Origin: Deltaproteobacteria bacterium IMCC39524
GTDB lineage: Bacteria; Desulfobacterota; Desulfuromonadia; Desulfuromonadales; BM103
Length of the DNA stretch: 64,000 nt
Reading direction: 5' to 3'
Assembly: GCA_029667085.1 (NCBI GenBank)
Contig: JARUHJ010000002.1
Coordinates: forward strand, 452,054-516,053
Shown: piece by piece, positions 26,050 to 35,275 of the stretch
Numbering within the stretch: position 1 is the stretch's first letter
How the letters are laid out: each line of letters starts with the position of its first letter
Translations under genes and position numbers: made by a program
The notes under the pieces: generated by a model
Told to the model about the DNA's origin: nothing
Database searches by the model: none
Seen by the model: only the letters and a program-made list of their open reading frames with translations

Positions 26050-27126
26050 TCAAACTTCCGGGCGATCTCCCTGTGCTCTTTTACGATAAAAGGAGAAGAG
26101 GGCGAAGACTACCCCGAGGGTGATGCACCCAGCGCCCAACGCAGCCAATTTGTCTCCAGGGTCTCTATTGATTGTCAAAAGGCTGAAAGTTTTGAACACT
26201 GGCTCGGTCGGACGTAGCGCGATACCTGCTTCCCTCAGTTGCCGGGGCAGCGGGGTGCGCAGAAAATACCAACCTTCCCAGAGTTTGCCGGATGGCCCCT
26301 GAAGAGAGATCAGCATGGCCGGGTTGTTGAGTCGATTGCCGGTTTGTATGACTCTTCCCTGGTTGTTTCGGCGTGCATCCGGGAGCGTCTTGAGGAGAAC
26401 AATAGTGCTCTCAGAAGAAATTGACAGCCTGCTACCGGTCCTGAGCTCGATCACCCCGCGGCCCGGCATGTGAAATTTGAAACCGTCCAACTCCTGGCCA
26501 AAGGAGGTGGGCAGGATAACCATTCCCTTATATATGAGCGGGTGGTTCATTCGTACCAGTGCTTCAGCGACCTGTGTGCCGTTATCCCAGAGAGAGACCT
26601 GGTTCAGCATATCAAGCGGGCGCCCGGAAGGTTCGAGCTGCGGTGTGAACTCCTCCAGGAGTAGAGAAAGCCCTTGCATGTTGGGAATGGCCAGATGTTC
26701 TCCCTGAAAAATGCGATGAGGCCCGGATCGGAAACCGCTGATGTTTCCCCACAAGAAAGCGATGCTCAGGAGGATGAAGCCGGCATGAATCAGGTATTCG
26801 CCGGTTTTACGCCAGCGAGCCTTGATTTTTAAAAGCCAGTCGATCAGGCAGCAGAGTGTGTTGATTGCGAACAGGAAAACACAGATGCCGCTTAATGGAA
26901 CCCAAACCACCAGCAGGGGCGCTTGTGACCATGCCCATGGTAGCCAGCGGGCCATGATGTCATCTTCCATGCCAGCGAAGATGGCTGGATTGAAGTGCAT
27001 GACAAGCGAGCCGCCCATAATCAGAATGGTTGCCGCAGAGGCCAGGGCAATTGCCAGCTTCAGTGAGCAGCCAAGCAGCCATAACCTGTGCAATAGCGAA
27101 AGAGACTTTTGTTTGCTGTCAGTCAT
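26050..27126 (-). CDS. resB: Cytochrome c biogenesis protein ResB (Ccs1/CcsB)
   Basis: A 358-residue membrane protein with helices near residues 18-45, 70-92, 108-128 and a C-terminal helix (about 325-345), and a large periplasmic domain with FRSGPHRIFQGE and the GYFKFHMPG-like region. ResB and CcsA form the System II haem ligase that attaches haem to CXXCH motifs, needed for the many cytochromes here. It is shorter than many ResB proteins (about 450 residues). It is three bases downstream of ccsA on the minus strand. Confidence 0.88.
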   Translation of the reverse strand: MTDSKQKSLSLLHRLWLLGCSLKLAIALASAATILIMGGSLVMHFNPAIFAGMEDDIMARWLPWAWSQAPLLVVWVPLSGICVFLFAINTLCCLIDWLLKIKARWRKTGEYLIHAGFILLSIAFLWGNISGFRSGPHRIFQGEHLAIPNMQGLSLLLEEFTPQLEPSGRPLDMLNQVSLWDNGTQVAEALVRMNHPLIYKGMVILPTSFGQELDGFKFHMPGRGVIELRTGSRLSISSESTIVLLKTLPDARRNNQGRVIQTGNRLNNPAMLISLQGPSGKLWEGWYFLRTPLPRQLREAGIALRPTEPVFKTFSLLTINRDPGDKLAALGAGCITLGVVFALFSFYRKRAQGDRPEV

Positions 27127-27129
27127 CTG

Positions 27130-27921
27130 CTACTCCAGAGGATGGTTGCTTTCCAGCAACAGGCCAATGCCAAGGTAAGTGAAAAGTACGACACCGAATC
27201 CGGCGATCGAGAGCCAGGCGTAGACGCCTCCTTGCCAGCGACGAATGAACTTGGCGTGGCACATTCCCGCATAAAACATCCAGACCAGCACCGACCAGAC
27301 ACTTTTGATGTTCCAGCTGAACCAGTGGCCCCAGGCAATATGCGCCCAGATGCTGCCTGCAATCATGCAGAGGGTAAAAAGGCTGAAACCAAGAAAGATC
27401 GCTTCTTCGTTGATGCGCCTCAGGGTCTGAAGATCCGGTAACATGTTGCTGTGCAAGCGGGTCTGGAGCAGGTAGAGCGCGCCGATGGAAAAGGCCATGG
27501 CGAAAAAGGCATAACCGATGAAAGAAAAAATAATGTGCAAGCTGAACAACGGTGTGTCGAGCGCCGGGATCAAGGCAGAGATCTTCGTGTCTCGCGGCAG
27601 TGCGCCACCGAGTAGAAGGAGATTGAGAAGCATAACAAAAAGACCCGTGGCGCGGATGCGATAACGGAGCTCAAAGTACAGGTAAATCAGGGCCAGGGCC
27701 CAGCTGAAAAAGAAGAGCGTGGCGAAAAGGTTGGTTACCGGCAAGTAGCCCGCGAGCCACCAACGATGAGCGAGGAGGCCTGTTTGCAGAAAGACGCCTG
27801 CGGCTATCAGCGCAAGCGCTCCCTTGGCAATGATGGGCCGTCTCCAGATCAGGTGCAGCAGGTAGCCGATGGTGGCCGTCGCGTAGATTGAAAATAGCAG
27901 GTAGAGAAGTGGTTTTGACAT
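27130..27921 (-). CDS. ccsA: Cytochrome c assembly protein CcsA (ResC) with altered WWD motif
   Basis: A 263-residue polytopic protein with about eight membrane helices and the haem-handling signature near residues 193-205, WGHWFSWN. The usual family motif ends in Asp (WGxxWxWD) and is followed by PKE; here residue 204 is Asn and the next residues are IKS. CcsA exports haem and presents it for ligation with ResB, encoded next. It is divergent from the biotin operon; the intervening 160 bases hold the BirA-like operator. Confidence 0.88.
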   Translation of the reverse strand: MSKPLLYLLFSIYATATIGYLLHLIWRRPIIAKGALALIAAGVFLQTGLLAHRWWLAGYLPVTNLFATLFFFSWALALIYLYFELRYRIRATGLFVMLLNLLLLGGALPRDTKISALIPALDTPLFSLHIIFSFIGYAFFAMAFSIGALYLLQTRLHSNMLPDLQTLRRINEEAIFLGFSLFTLCMIAGSIWAHIAWGHWFSWNIKSVWSVLVWMFYAGMCHAKFIRRWQGGVYAWLSIAGFGVVLFTYLGIGLLLESNHPLE

Positions 27922-28021
27922 TTTTGAATGCGTCCGCTGAGATTGATATCGTTGTTTAGTGGGTTAATTTGTTATGCGAGGAAGCTAACATTATCACCTT
28001 GATCAGCCCAAGCGAAAAGAG

Positions 28022-28052
28022 TTGTTAACCATCGCTCAGTCAAGGTTGACAA
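28022..28052 (+). promoter_or_regulatory. BirA-like biotin operator upstream of bioW
   Basis: An inverted repeat TTGTTAACC - 13 bases - GGTTGACAA (arms 8/9 complementary) closely matches the BirA repressor consensus TTGTAAACC-N14/15-GGTTTACAA, except that the spacer is one base short. It lies 30 bases before the bioW ATG; a possible -35 (TTGATC, 27999) and -10 (TGTTAA, 28023) would overlap it, so binding would block transcription when biotin is abundant. birA itself is not in the window. Confidence 0.6.
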
Positions 28053-28082
28053 CCCCGGGTGGCAATGATAATTTCATGTCCG

Positions 28083-28892
28083 ATGAAGACCTCCCTCTAT
28101 TCAGTGCGTATGCGGGCCTCTTGCCACGATCAGCACATTTCTGGTGCGGAACGCATTGTGCCCGTGCATGCTGTTGCAGAAACCACGGCTGCTTTGATTG
28201 AGCGTGCGTTAAGTGCTCCTCTCGGACCGCCTGACAAGGTTCATTGTAACTCAGAGCAAATTGATCCGGCAACGGTGCACTTGGCAAAACTTCCTGATGT
28301 GCACAGTTATCAGGTTGAGAGTGTTCAGGACGGCCGTCTGGCTGCCTCACAGTTGCTGGTCGGGGCCGGTCTCTCGGTAGACTGTGCCGCTCTTGCCGTT
28401 GCTACCCTCGCCGAGGGGGCTGGCCCGGATGGAGTCGTTATGCGTGGAGCTGTACTGATGGATGCGCTAACCGGCGAGCGGCTGGAACATGATCCGGCGC
28501 GTGGTGTTCGGGTTTCACGCATGGATCTTTTGTCAACCTGCCGACCAGATGTAGAAGCTCTTTTGGCCGCTGCAGGGCTTGGTCATCATCGAGTTCTCGA
28601 AGCCTTGATTCTGTCGGGGAAGGTTCTGCACGCACCTGGTATCGTTGCCGAACTCTGCTGGTCTGATGCTCCCGAGTATGTGACCGGCTATGTCGCTTCT
28701 CCGCGATGTGGCTACCAGCGCATCTCGCAGTTGAAAACAGCTGGAGACAAGCGTGGCGGCAGGGTGTTTTTTGTCGACCGGACGAAAGTTACTGTGCCGG
28801 CTCTTGTTGATTACCTGGAACGACAACCGGTTCTTTTTGATGCCGCGGGCACAATCGCACCTCTGAAGAAATGGGAGCTAGCAGATGCGTAA
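28083..28892 (+). CDS. bioW: 6-carboxyhexanoate--CoA ligase (pimeloyl-CoA synthetase)
   Basis: ATP-dependent ligase activating free pimelate to pimeloyl-CoA for biotin synthesis. The N-terminal YSVRMRAS, HISGAERI, RGAVLMD...RGVRVSRMD and PAVVAELCWSDDP-like (VAELCWSDAPEYVTGYVAS) segments match BioW closely. ATG 28083 gives an N-terminus like Bacillus BioW; GTG 28059 and ATG 28065 lie in or near the operator and are less likely. It overlaps bioF by eight bases. It is unusual in sharing an operon with bioH and bioC, the alternative route. Confidence 0.92.
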   Translation: MKTSLYSVRMRASCHDQHISGAERIVPVHAVAETTAALIERALSAPLGPPDKVHCNSEQIDPATVHLAKLPDVHSYQVESVQDGRLAASQLLVGAGLSVDCAALAVATLAEGAGPDGVVMRGAVLMDALTGERLEHDPARGVRVSRMDLLSTCRPDVEALLAAAGLGHHRVLEALILSGKVLHAPGIVAELCWSDAPEYVTGYVASPRCGYQRISQLKTAGDKRGGRVFFVDRTKVTVPALVDYLERQPVLFDAAGTIAPLKKWELADA

Positions 28893-30057
28893 CTGGCAAG
28901 CACGGCTTGACCAACTTTCTCAGCAAGGCATGTTGCGCTCCATGCGAGTCGTTGATGGGCAGGGACCCAAAGTCAATATTAATGGCCGCGAAGCACTCTT
29001 GCTCTGTTCCAATAACTATCTCGGTATTGCAGAGCACCCTGCCTTGACAGAAGCGATGCTTGTAGCGACAAGGCAATACGGTACGGGCTCCGGAGCCAGC
29101 CGCCTTGTCTCAGGGACAATGCCACCACATGCCGCATTGGAGGAGCGCATCGCCTTCTTCAAGGGCTCCGCCGCCGCACTGCTGTTCAACTCTGGCTATG
29201 CGGCGAACACGGGCATCTTGCAAGGGCTTTTTGGCCCGGATGACGTGATCTTTTCCGATGAACTTAACCACGCCTCGATTATTGACGGTTGTCGCTTGGC
29301 CCGTGCGCGTACGGTCGTTTACCCACACTGTGATGTTGCCGCCCTGGCCGAACTCATGGCAGATGAAAAGCCACAGCGTAAAGGGCGCTGGTTGATTGTC
29401 ACTGATGGTGTTTTCAGTATGGATGGTGATAAGGCGCCGTTGGCCGAACTTTGCGACCTTAAGGAAGAGCACGATGCCTTGTTGATGGTTGATGATGCGC
29501 ACGGTACGGGTGTCCTTGGTAAGGGAGGGCGGGGTACCGGGGAATATTTTGATTGTCTTGATCGTATTGATTTGCATATGGGCACGTTCGGTAAAGCCCT
29601 GGGCTGCGCCGGCGCCTACCTTGCTGCCGAGCAGGTTGTCATCAACACACTGATCAATAACAGCCGTGCCTTTATCTTCTCCACCAGCCTACCGCCGGGT
29701 ATCCCTGCTGCGGCCATGGCAGCTTTTGATCTCATTGATAGCGAAGAGGGCCACCTGCTCCGCAACAAACTTGAAGCAAATCGGAAACAATTGGCCGGAT
29801 TGTTGACGGCCGGTGGCATGGACCTTTTGGGCAGTACCACACAGATTATCCCGGTCTTAAGCAAAGACCCGGAGCCGACCATGAAGATGACTGTCCGACT
29901 CCTTGAAAACGGCATCTTTTTGCAGGGCATTCGCCCGCCAACGGTCGCGCCAGGACTCTGCCGCTTGCGGGCCACTGTTATGGCCAGTCATGAACCAGCG
30001 GACCTTGAACGTGCGGCGAAAAAGATTCTCACCGTCCATAAGGAGCTTTCCGGTTGA
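28885..30057 (+). CDS. bioF: 8-amino-7-oxononanoate synthase
   Basis: PLP-dependent alpha-oxoamine synthase joining L-alanine to a pimeloyl thioester (CoA or ACP) to give KAPA. The 390-residue protein has SNNYLG, GSGASRLVSGT, the DDAHGTGVLG Asp-His block and the PLP-Lys in TFGKALG. It can accept the product of either BioW or BioC/BioH, depending on specificity. Confidence 0.96.
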   Translation: MRNWQARLDQLSQQGMLRSMRVVDGQGPKVNINGREALLLCSNNYLGIAEHPALTEAMLVATRQYGTGSGASRLVSGTMPPHAALEERIAFFKGSAAALLFNSGYAANTGILQGLFGPDDVIFSDELNHASIIDGCRLARARTVVYPHCDVAALAELMADEKPQRKGRWLIVTDGVFSMDGDKAPLAELCDLKEEHDALLMVDDAHGTGVLGKGGRGTGEYFDCLDRIDLHMGTFGKALGCAGAYLAAEQVVINTLINNSRAFIFSTSLPPGIPAAAMAAFDLIDSEEGHLLRNKLEANRKQLAGLLTAGGMDLLGSTTQIIPVLSKDPEPTMKMTVRLLENGIFLQGIRPPTVAPGLCRLRATVMASHEPADLERAAKKILTVHKELSG

Positions 30058-30860
30058 AGCGAGAGCGCTTTACATTACCGGACGGTGGCGACCTGGCCTG
30101 GTACGAGGCGGGCAATGGGCGCCCTCTTGTGCTTCTTCATGGTTGGGCTACGTCGGCGTCAGTTTTTAGCGAATTGGTTGCCATGCTTGCCGACGATTTC
30201 CGCCTGTTGATCCCAGATCTCCCGGGCCATGGTGCTTCGTCGCCAGCGGTGCAGAACGATCTTGAGAGTATTGCCACAACGTTAAACTTTTGGCTTGCGA
30301 CCATTGGAAGCGCCCCTGTTGCCCTCGGTGGTTGGTCGCTAGGCGGTATGCTTGCCCTGGAGATGGCTCGTCAAAAGCCTCAGAGGATAGATCGTTTGCT
30401 GCTGATCGGAACCTCGCCACGTTTTACTTCTGGTGACGACTGGACTTTTGGCCTGCCCGAAGTTCAGGCCCGTGCCCTAGGCAGAAATCTTGCCCGCCGT
30501 TTTGAGGCAACACTGGCTGATTTTTTCAATCTGGCTTTTGCCGGGGAGAACATCTCCAAGGAACGTCTACGCGCAATTCGCCGCTTCGCTGTAAAGCAGA
30601 GTCCGCTCCCAGACCAGGTTGCGGCGATGGAACTGTTAAAGGGTTTCTCTGAACAGAATCAACTTGATCTCTTGTCTCAAATTGATCAACGGGCACTGGT
30701 TATTCACGGAGGGTTAGATCAGATCACCCCTCTGGCTGCGGGTCGGTATCTTGCGGCAAGTCTACCGCATGGCGAATTTTTGGAGTTTCCCGGAGTCGGG
30801 CATGGACCATTTTTGAGCCGACCGCAGGAAGTCGTTGCTAGAATCTTGGAGTTTTGCTGA
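30054..30860 (+). CDS. bioH: Pimeloyl-ACP methyl ester carboxylesterase
   Basis: A 268-residue alpha/beta hydrolase with nucleophile elbow GGWSLGGM (Ser), LLHGWATSASVF oxyanion region, and catalytic His in GVGHGPF; the segment GTSPRFTSGDDW mirrors BioH. It removes the methyl ester of pimeloyl-ACP, ending BioC-primed synthesis. TTG start at 30054, inside the bioF stop, is supported by AAGGAG seven bases upstream. Confidence 0.9.
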   Translation: MKRERFTLPDGGDLAWYEAGNGRPLVLLHGWATSASVFSELVAMLADDFRLLIPDLPGHGASSPAVQNDLESIATTLNFWLATIGSAPVALGGWSLGGMLALEMARQKPQRIDRLLLIGTSPRFTSGDDWTFGLPEVQARALGRNLARRFEATLADFFNLAFAGENISKERLRAIRRFAVKQSPLPDQVAAMELLKGFSEQNQLDLLSQIDQRALVIHGGLDQITPLAAGRYLAASLPHGEFLEFPGVGHGPFLSRPQEVVARILEFC

Positions 30861-31693
30861 TGGTTCCGGTTAAGGCCATTGACAGTGAGCGCATGCGAGG
30901 CAACTTTTCGAGTCATGCAGGTGATTATGACCGCTACGCTTGCGTGCAAAAGCGTGTCGTTGATTTGCTGTGCAGTAAAATGTCTGCTCTTGAAGTGAAG
31001 TCGGGGATGATTCTGGATGTCGGAACCGGAACAGGGGCTCTTGCTACCGCAATCGCCTCGCAGGTATCAGAGCAACCGCTGGTTATTATGGATATTGCTC
31101 ACGGCATGACCCATGAAGCGGCGCAGAGAATGCCCGGCGCTTTTGCCTGTGATGGTGACGCAAGATTCCTTCCCTTCGGGGGCCACTCTTTTGCCACTGT
31201 CGTCTCAAGCTCCGTCTATCAGTGGGTTAATTGTTTGCCTGCCGCATTTACAGAGGTTGCCAGAATATTGAAGCCCGGTGGGCTCTTTGCCATGGCGTTG
31301 TTTGGTGAAAAAACCCTGCACGAGCTGCGTAGCTCCCATCGTCACGCGGTTGCCGAGAATAATCAGAGCCGCTCCTCACATGTGCAGAGTTTCCCTGATC
31401 TCAATGAAGTCTCTACCGCCATCGAGCTGGCCGGTCTGTCGTGTCATGAGCTTTGCAGCACGATGGAGGTTGAATTTCATCGGGATGTCCCGGACTTGTT
31501 GCGGCAACTCAAGCAGATAGGCGCCAGTAACGCGGCTACAGATCGTCCGCGAGGACTGGCTTCCCGACAAGTCATGCAATCGATGATCAAAGAATATGAG
31601 CGCAGTTACAGGTCTGAGGCTGGTTTGCCGGCCAGTTACGAGGTGATTATTACTCTTGCCCAAAAGCTTGAAAGGGGCAGGGTGCGAATATAG
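30860..31693 (+). CDS. bioC: Malonyl-ACP O-methyltransferase
   Basis: A SAM-dependent methyltransferase of about 277 residues with motif I DVGTGTGALA, the SSSVYQWVN segment and ARILKPGGLFAMALFGEKTL, typical of BioC. It methylates malonyl-ACP so that fatty acid synthase can extend it to pimeloyl-ACP methyl ester, which BioH then hydrolyses. ATG 30860 overlaps the bioH stop (TGATG) and has GGAG eight bases upstream; an in-frame TTG at 30854 is less likely. It is the last gene of the operon, followed by a terminator. Confidence 0.92.
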   Translation: MVPVKAIDSERMRGNFSSHAGDYDRYACVQKRVVDLLCSKMSALEVKSGMILDVGTGTGALATAIASQVSEQPLVIMDIAHGMTHEAAQRMPGAFACDGDARFLPFGGHSFATVVSSSVYQWVNCLPAAFTEVARILKPGGLFAMALFGEKTLHELRSSHRHAVAENNQSRSSHVQSFPDLNEVSTAIELAGLSCHELCSTMEVEFHRDVPDLLRQLKQIGASNAATDRPRGLASRQVMQSMIKEYERSYRSEAGLPASYEVIITLAQKLERGRVRI

Positions 31694-31764
31694 TTATGAT
31701 AGCTCACCTTAGGAGCTCTTTGTTCGTGAGCGCATAATATAAGGTTACGGACAAACGGTAAAAG

Positions 31765-31796
31765 AAAACCCCACATTGGAAAATGCGGGGTTTCTC
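31765..31796. terminator. Bidirectional terminator between bioC and the OmpA-like gene
   Basis: A 12-bp stem AAACCCCaCATT / AATGcGGGGTTT with one mismatch. T-richness is better on the minus strand (GGGGTTTTCTTTT), so it should end the ompA-like transcript and also bioC. A second hairpin, GCCGACA/TGTCGGC (31809-31829), lies between it and the minus-strand gene and may assist. Confidence 0.75.
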
Positions 31797-31937
31797 TGTG
31801 ATCTGAGTGCCGACATATAGAGTGTCGGCCCTTTGTCCTTCTGTTGCCTGCAATAAATTCTGTTTGCGCAAGAAGCCCCCTGTCGTCCGAAACTCAACAG
31901 GTGATTCCTTGCCGCCTTCTTGTTGTTACCGGGTTAA

Positions 31938-33026
31938 CTACTCCTGAGTCAGAATCTCGACACGGCGGTTCAGCTTGCGGCTCTCCTCTATGCCATTGTC
32001 GTACTTGGGCTGGCTTTCGCCATAGCCGATAGCTTCCAGTCGTTCTGCCGCAATACCGTTGCTGATCAACCAGTTCTTGACTGAAGTTGCCCGTCGTTCA
32101 GACAAGCTCTGGTTATAGCTGTCGGAGCCGATGGAACAGGTATGGCCTAGTACCAGGAAGGTCGTGGTAGAGTCTTCGTCCAGGATGAGCTTGGCTTGCT
32201 CCAATGCAGGGATCATCTCATCGGTGATCTCGTACTTGTCGAAGCCGAACTGCAGGTTGAAGGTGATGATCTCCTTGGTCACTTTAGGGGTCGGCTTCAC
32301 TACAACCGGTGGCGGTGGTGGTGGAGGAGTTTTTTCGACAGGGGGACAACCGACGGCGTCAACCATAACACCAAGTGGTGTGTCGGGACACTTGTCACGA
32401 AGATCGGGGATACCGTCGCCGTCGCTGTCCAATGGTGGTGGAGGGGCAAGTGCAGGACCACCGAATTGCCAGTAGAGTCCGGCCGAAGCCAGGAAGTTAT
32501 TGTCTAGATCATCTCCACTTGTGCGATCCCACTCACGATCGGAGTGGAAGTCCAGCACATGACGCAAGTCCAGGCGTAAGGCCGTGTCGTCGCTGATGAA
32601 GTACTTGGCACCTGCGCCCCAGTTCATCATGTAATCTGAATCGTCGTCATAGCCGTCGACATCGAAATACATGCCGCCGAAACCCGCTGACAAATAAGGA
32701 ACAAAAGGCCCGTCCGGGTTGAAGTGGTAGAGGGCATTCACGCCGAAGGACCAGACATCAATATCCTCATCTGGAGCTCCTGATAAATCTGTTTCTGTCC
32801 CTGTGTAGCGGACTTCAACTTCCGCGGCCCAACGCTTACTCACGTTATAGCCGAGGGAGAAGCCTGCGAACAAGTTGTCCTCTGTGTTTTGGTCGCCTTC
32901 AAAGACATGGTAGCCAACCATCGGAGAAACGCTGAAGGCGCCTTCCCTTTGGCCAGCCTGGGCAAACCCTGCAAGGCACAGTATTGCCACTAAAGTTAGT
33001 AGTCCGCCTACTTTCAAACATTTCAT
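31938..33026 (-). CDS. OmpA/OprF-type outer-membrane porin with peptidoglycan-binding domain
   Basis: The 362-residue protein has a signal peptide (about 1-24), an eight-stranded beta-barrel domain (about 28-185), a thrombospondin type 3-like calcium motif (DSDGDGIPDLRDKCPDTP), a Pro/Val linker, and an OmpA C-terminal domain (about 245-360) with LSERRATSVKNWL and NRRVEI peptidoglycan-binding signatures. It anchors the outer membrane to the cell wall. Strong ribosome-binding site AAGGAGG before the ATG. It is monocistronic, separated from the upstream cassette by about 190 bases. Confidence 0.93.
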   Translation of the reverse strand: MKCLKVGGLLTLVAILCLAGFAQAGQREGAFSVSPMVGYHVFEGDQNTEDNLFAGFSLGYNVSKRWAAEVEVRYTGTETDLSGAPDEDIDVWSFGVNALYHFNPDGPFVPYLSAGFGGMYFDVDGYDDDSDYMMNWGAGAKYFISDDTALRLDLRHVLDFHSDREWDRTSGDDLDNNFLASAGLYWQFGGPALAPPPPLDSDGDGIPDLRDKCPDTPLGVMVDAVGCPPVEKTPPPPPPPVVVKPTPKVTKEIITFNLQFGFDKYEITDEMIPALEQAKLILDEDSTTTFLVLGHTCSIGSDSYNQSLSERRATSVKNWLISNGIAAERLEAIGYGESQPKYDNGIEESRKLNRRVEILTQE

Positions 33027-33219
33027 AGAAATGCCTCCTTATAAAATTGACGCATAGTCGCTTTGATTTATTTAAAATATCTACCATGCAATGATAACAG
33101 TTATTTGCGCGCTCGCAATGCTTATGTGCTTATTTGTCATGAGTTTTTTTGGATATTTATGAAAAATCATTAGTCAAACTTTAGTTGGTAATTGTTGTTG
33201 CGGAGCGCCTTGCTGAAAA

Positions 33220-34446
33220 CTAGAAAAAATACTTGAGGAAGAGGCCACAATTGTCGCCGATCATACCAAATTCACTGCGTGGCTCAGGAGGTTGAAAAGC
33301 CGAGACGGTACGTGGCTTATCACCAATATGGCTGGTCCAGAATATCTGCAGAGTCACGTTGTCGGCAAGATTGAGATCAAGTGTTGGTCGGATGAGAGCC
33401 GAGTCGTCAGCAAGGTTGTAAATCACGATTCCCTGGATGTTCGCCAATGGATGGATTTCATAGGTTGGTGCAACCATCAGGTAGTGACGACCGAGGAGAT
33501 AGGTCAGACCTTCCTGCAGAGGGGCCGACAGGAGAACCTTGTTGTAGTCCTTTGGGTCGGTGACACCGGGCCCATTGTAAAGGTATTGGGTGATCAGAGA
33601 AATGCCGCTGCCGAAACGATACCATGCTTCAACGGCTGCAACGGCAAAACTATCATACAGGTCCCCGCCGGCCTTGTTCGTATCTTTCCCTTCGTAGACA
33701 CTGAACTCGCCTTTTAGCCCAAGGGGCCCAAGGCTTCCCGCCAGGCCGGCCCCGAACATCGGTCTGTCGCGTAAACTCCCTGTTATCATTAACAGATCGA
33801 CACCGTAGCGATTGTCTGTCCAGGTTGTGAGTAAGGAGTTGTCGCTACTGTTTTCTCCCCATACGGCAGTCGCCGCTAGCTGACCGTCCATGCCGTAATT
33901 GTAGACGCCCTGCAGTGCGTCGACTCCTCTGCGGATGTCTGTGTCCAATGCATCCGGGGCGAAGGGTGCTATGACATCAAGGGGGGAAAAGATCAGGATT
34001 CGTCCGAAACCGACGGCCTGACGCCCCAGAGTGACATCCATGTCTCCGCTTCGCCAGTGCAGGTTCAATCGGTCGACCTGAAGAAGGCTGGAAGCGTGAT
34101 CGCCATGTTGCCAGTTTTTTTCCAGATCAAGGTGACGGTTGTAAGTTTTCTTCGGCAGGCTAAAGGCTGATTTCGGATCTCTCCATAGATACTGGTAGTC
34201 AAGGGCGGCTTCAAACTGCCAAGCTCTGTCCCGTTGCCAATCCATATCGAGACGGACGCGGTTGCTGGACAGACGGTAGTCAGGGAAAAGCTCTGCAGGG
34301 GCTTCCTCGCCGTAGATGTTGAGAGACTTGACAGAGCCACTCCATCGCGGCGCATCTGAGTAAACAGGAGCGGCTGAAATAAGAATGGCACAGAAGGCCA
34401 AAAATGGAGTTTTAAAGAGAGAAATTGCTTTTAACGCTCTCTTCAT
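33220..34446 (-). CDS. Outer-membrane beta-barrel protein, partner of the ABC export cassette
   Basis: The 408-residue protein has a signal peptide (about 1-30), alternating amphipathic strands throughout (for example VRLDMDWQRDRAWQFEAALDYQY, MDVTLGRQAVGFG), and a terminal Phe (LKYFF), the BAM recognition signature. The GRQAVGFG region resembles porin/alginate-export (AlgE-like) barrels. Its ATG overlaps the stop of the ABC ATPase gene by four bases, so it is translationally coupled and probably part of the same machine. Substrate unknown. Confidence 0.75.
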   Translation of the reverse strand: MKRALKAISLFKTPFLAFCAILISAAPVYSDAPRWSGSVKSLNIYGEEAPAELFPDYRLSSNRVRLDMDWQRDRAWQFEAALDYQYLWRDPKSAFSLPKKTYNRHLDLEKNWQHGDHASSLLQVDRLNLHWRSGDMDVTLGRQAVGFGRILIFSPLDVIAPFAPDALDTDIRRGVDALQGVYNYGMDGQLAATAVWGENSSDNSLLTTWTDNRYGVDLLMITGSLRDRPMFGAGLAGSLGPLGLKGEFSVYEGKDTNKAGGDLYDSFAVAAVEAWYRFGSGISLITQYLYNGPGVTDPKDYNKVLLSAPLQEGLTYLLGRHYLMVAPTYEIHPLANIQGIVIYNLADDSALIRPTLDLNLADNVTLQIFWTSHIGDKPRTVSAFQPPEPRSEFGMIGDNCGLFLKYFF

Positions 34447-35132
34447 TGGCTCTCCTTGCTGTCATCGGCGAGGCGCCCATCCTCGAGACGGATCACTCTT
34501 TGTGCCTGGGAGATCACCCTGTCGTCATGGGAACTGAAGATGAAGGTTGTGCCTTTCTCCTGGTTGAGCTGGCGCATTAGAGCCAGTAGCTCTTCAGCGG
34601 TGTGAGAATCGAGGTTTGCCGTTGGCTCATCCGCCAGAATGACGTGCGGGTTGGCAGCCATAGCCCTGGCAATGGCGACTCTTTGTTGCTGCCCTCCAGA
34701 GAGATCGGCTGGCCGTCGATCTTCCAGACCATCGATACCCAGATCGGCAAAGAGTTGGCAGACGATTTTTCTGCGTTTTAGTTTCGGGACCTTCTGCAGC
34801 ATCAGAGTGAACTCGGCATTCTCCGCCGCTGTTAAGACCGGAATCAGGTTGTAGGACTGGAAGATAAATCCGATATGATGCAAACGAAAGTCAGCAAGTT
34901 GTTTCGAGCTTGCCGCGCCGAGGTCGAGATCGCTGACGATCACTTTCCCGGACGTTGGCCGGTCGAGGCAACCGATCAGATTCAGAGCTGTCGTCTTGCC
35001 GCTTCCAGAGGGCCCTGCCAGTACGGCAAACGCTCCTTCGTCGAAAGTGAGAGACACGTCTGTCAGGGCAGGTATTTCCTGACTTCCTAGCCGGTAGACT
35101 TTAGAGACTTTTTTCAGCTCGATTAAAGACAT
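34443..35132 (-). CDS. LolD/MacB-type ABC transporter ATP-binding protein
   Basis: A 229-residue ATPase with Walker [10 protein letters not shown], signature LSGGQQQR, Walker [13 protein letters not shown] and an H-loop SSHD. The type VII ABC family (LolD, MacB, FtsE) fits. Start ATG 35132 has GAGG six bases upstream; the longer reading from 35171 has no motif support. It serves the two permeases encoded just upstream on this strand. Confidence 0.92.
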   Translation of the reverse strand: MSLIELKKVSKVYRLGSQEIPALTDVSLTFDEGAFAVLAGPSGSGKTTALNLIGCLDRPTSGKVIVSDLDLGAASSKQLADFRLHHIGFIFQSYNLIPVLTAAENAEFTLMLQKVPKLKRRKIVCQLFADLGIDGLEDRRPADLSGGQQQRVAIARAMAANPHVILADEPTANLDSHTAEELLALMRQLNQEKGTTFIFSSHDDRVISQAQRVIRLEDGRLADDSKESQ

Positions 35133-35275
35133 GAAAACCTCGGTACGCTGTACGTGGTACGCGAAAAACAAAAGCAGGGCCCATGCTAATCTGGTTCATA
35201 ACGTGTCTCTTTTCGTTTGCCGCTCATGGGGCGCTGCTTTTCTCGTCCCACCTCACTCGCTACGCGTTCCATTCC

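Noticed and set aside
31809..31829. Second hairpin after bioC as a separate terminator
   Set aside because: The T-content after it is poor on both strands; mentioned only as a possible helper.
34443..35132. Calling the ABC genes lolD/lolC/lolE
   Set aside because: Folds agree, but the coupled barrel and the particular LolA-like subfamily suggest another substrate; gene symbols were left blank.
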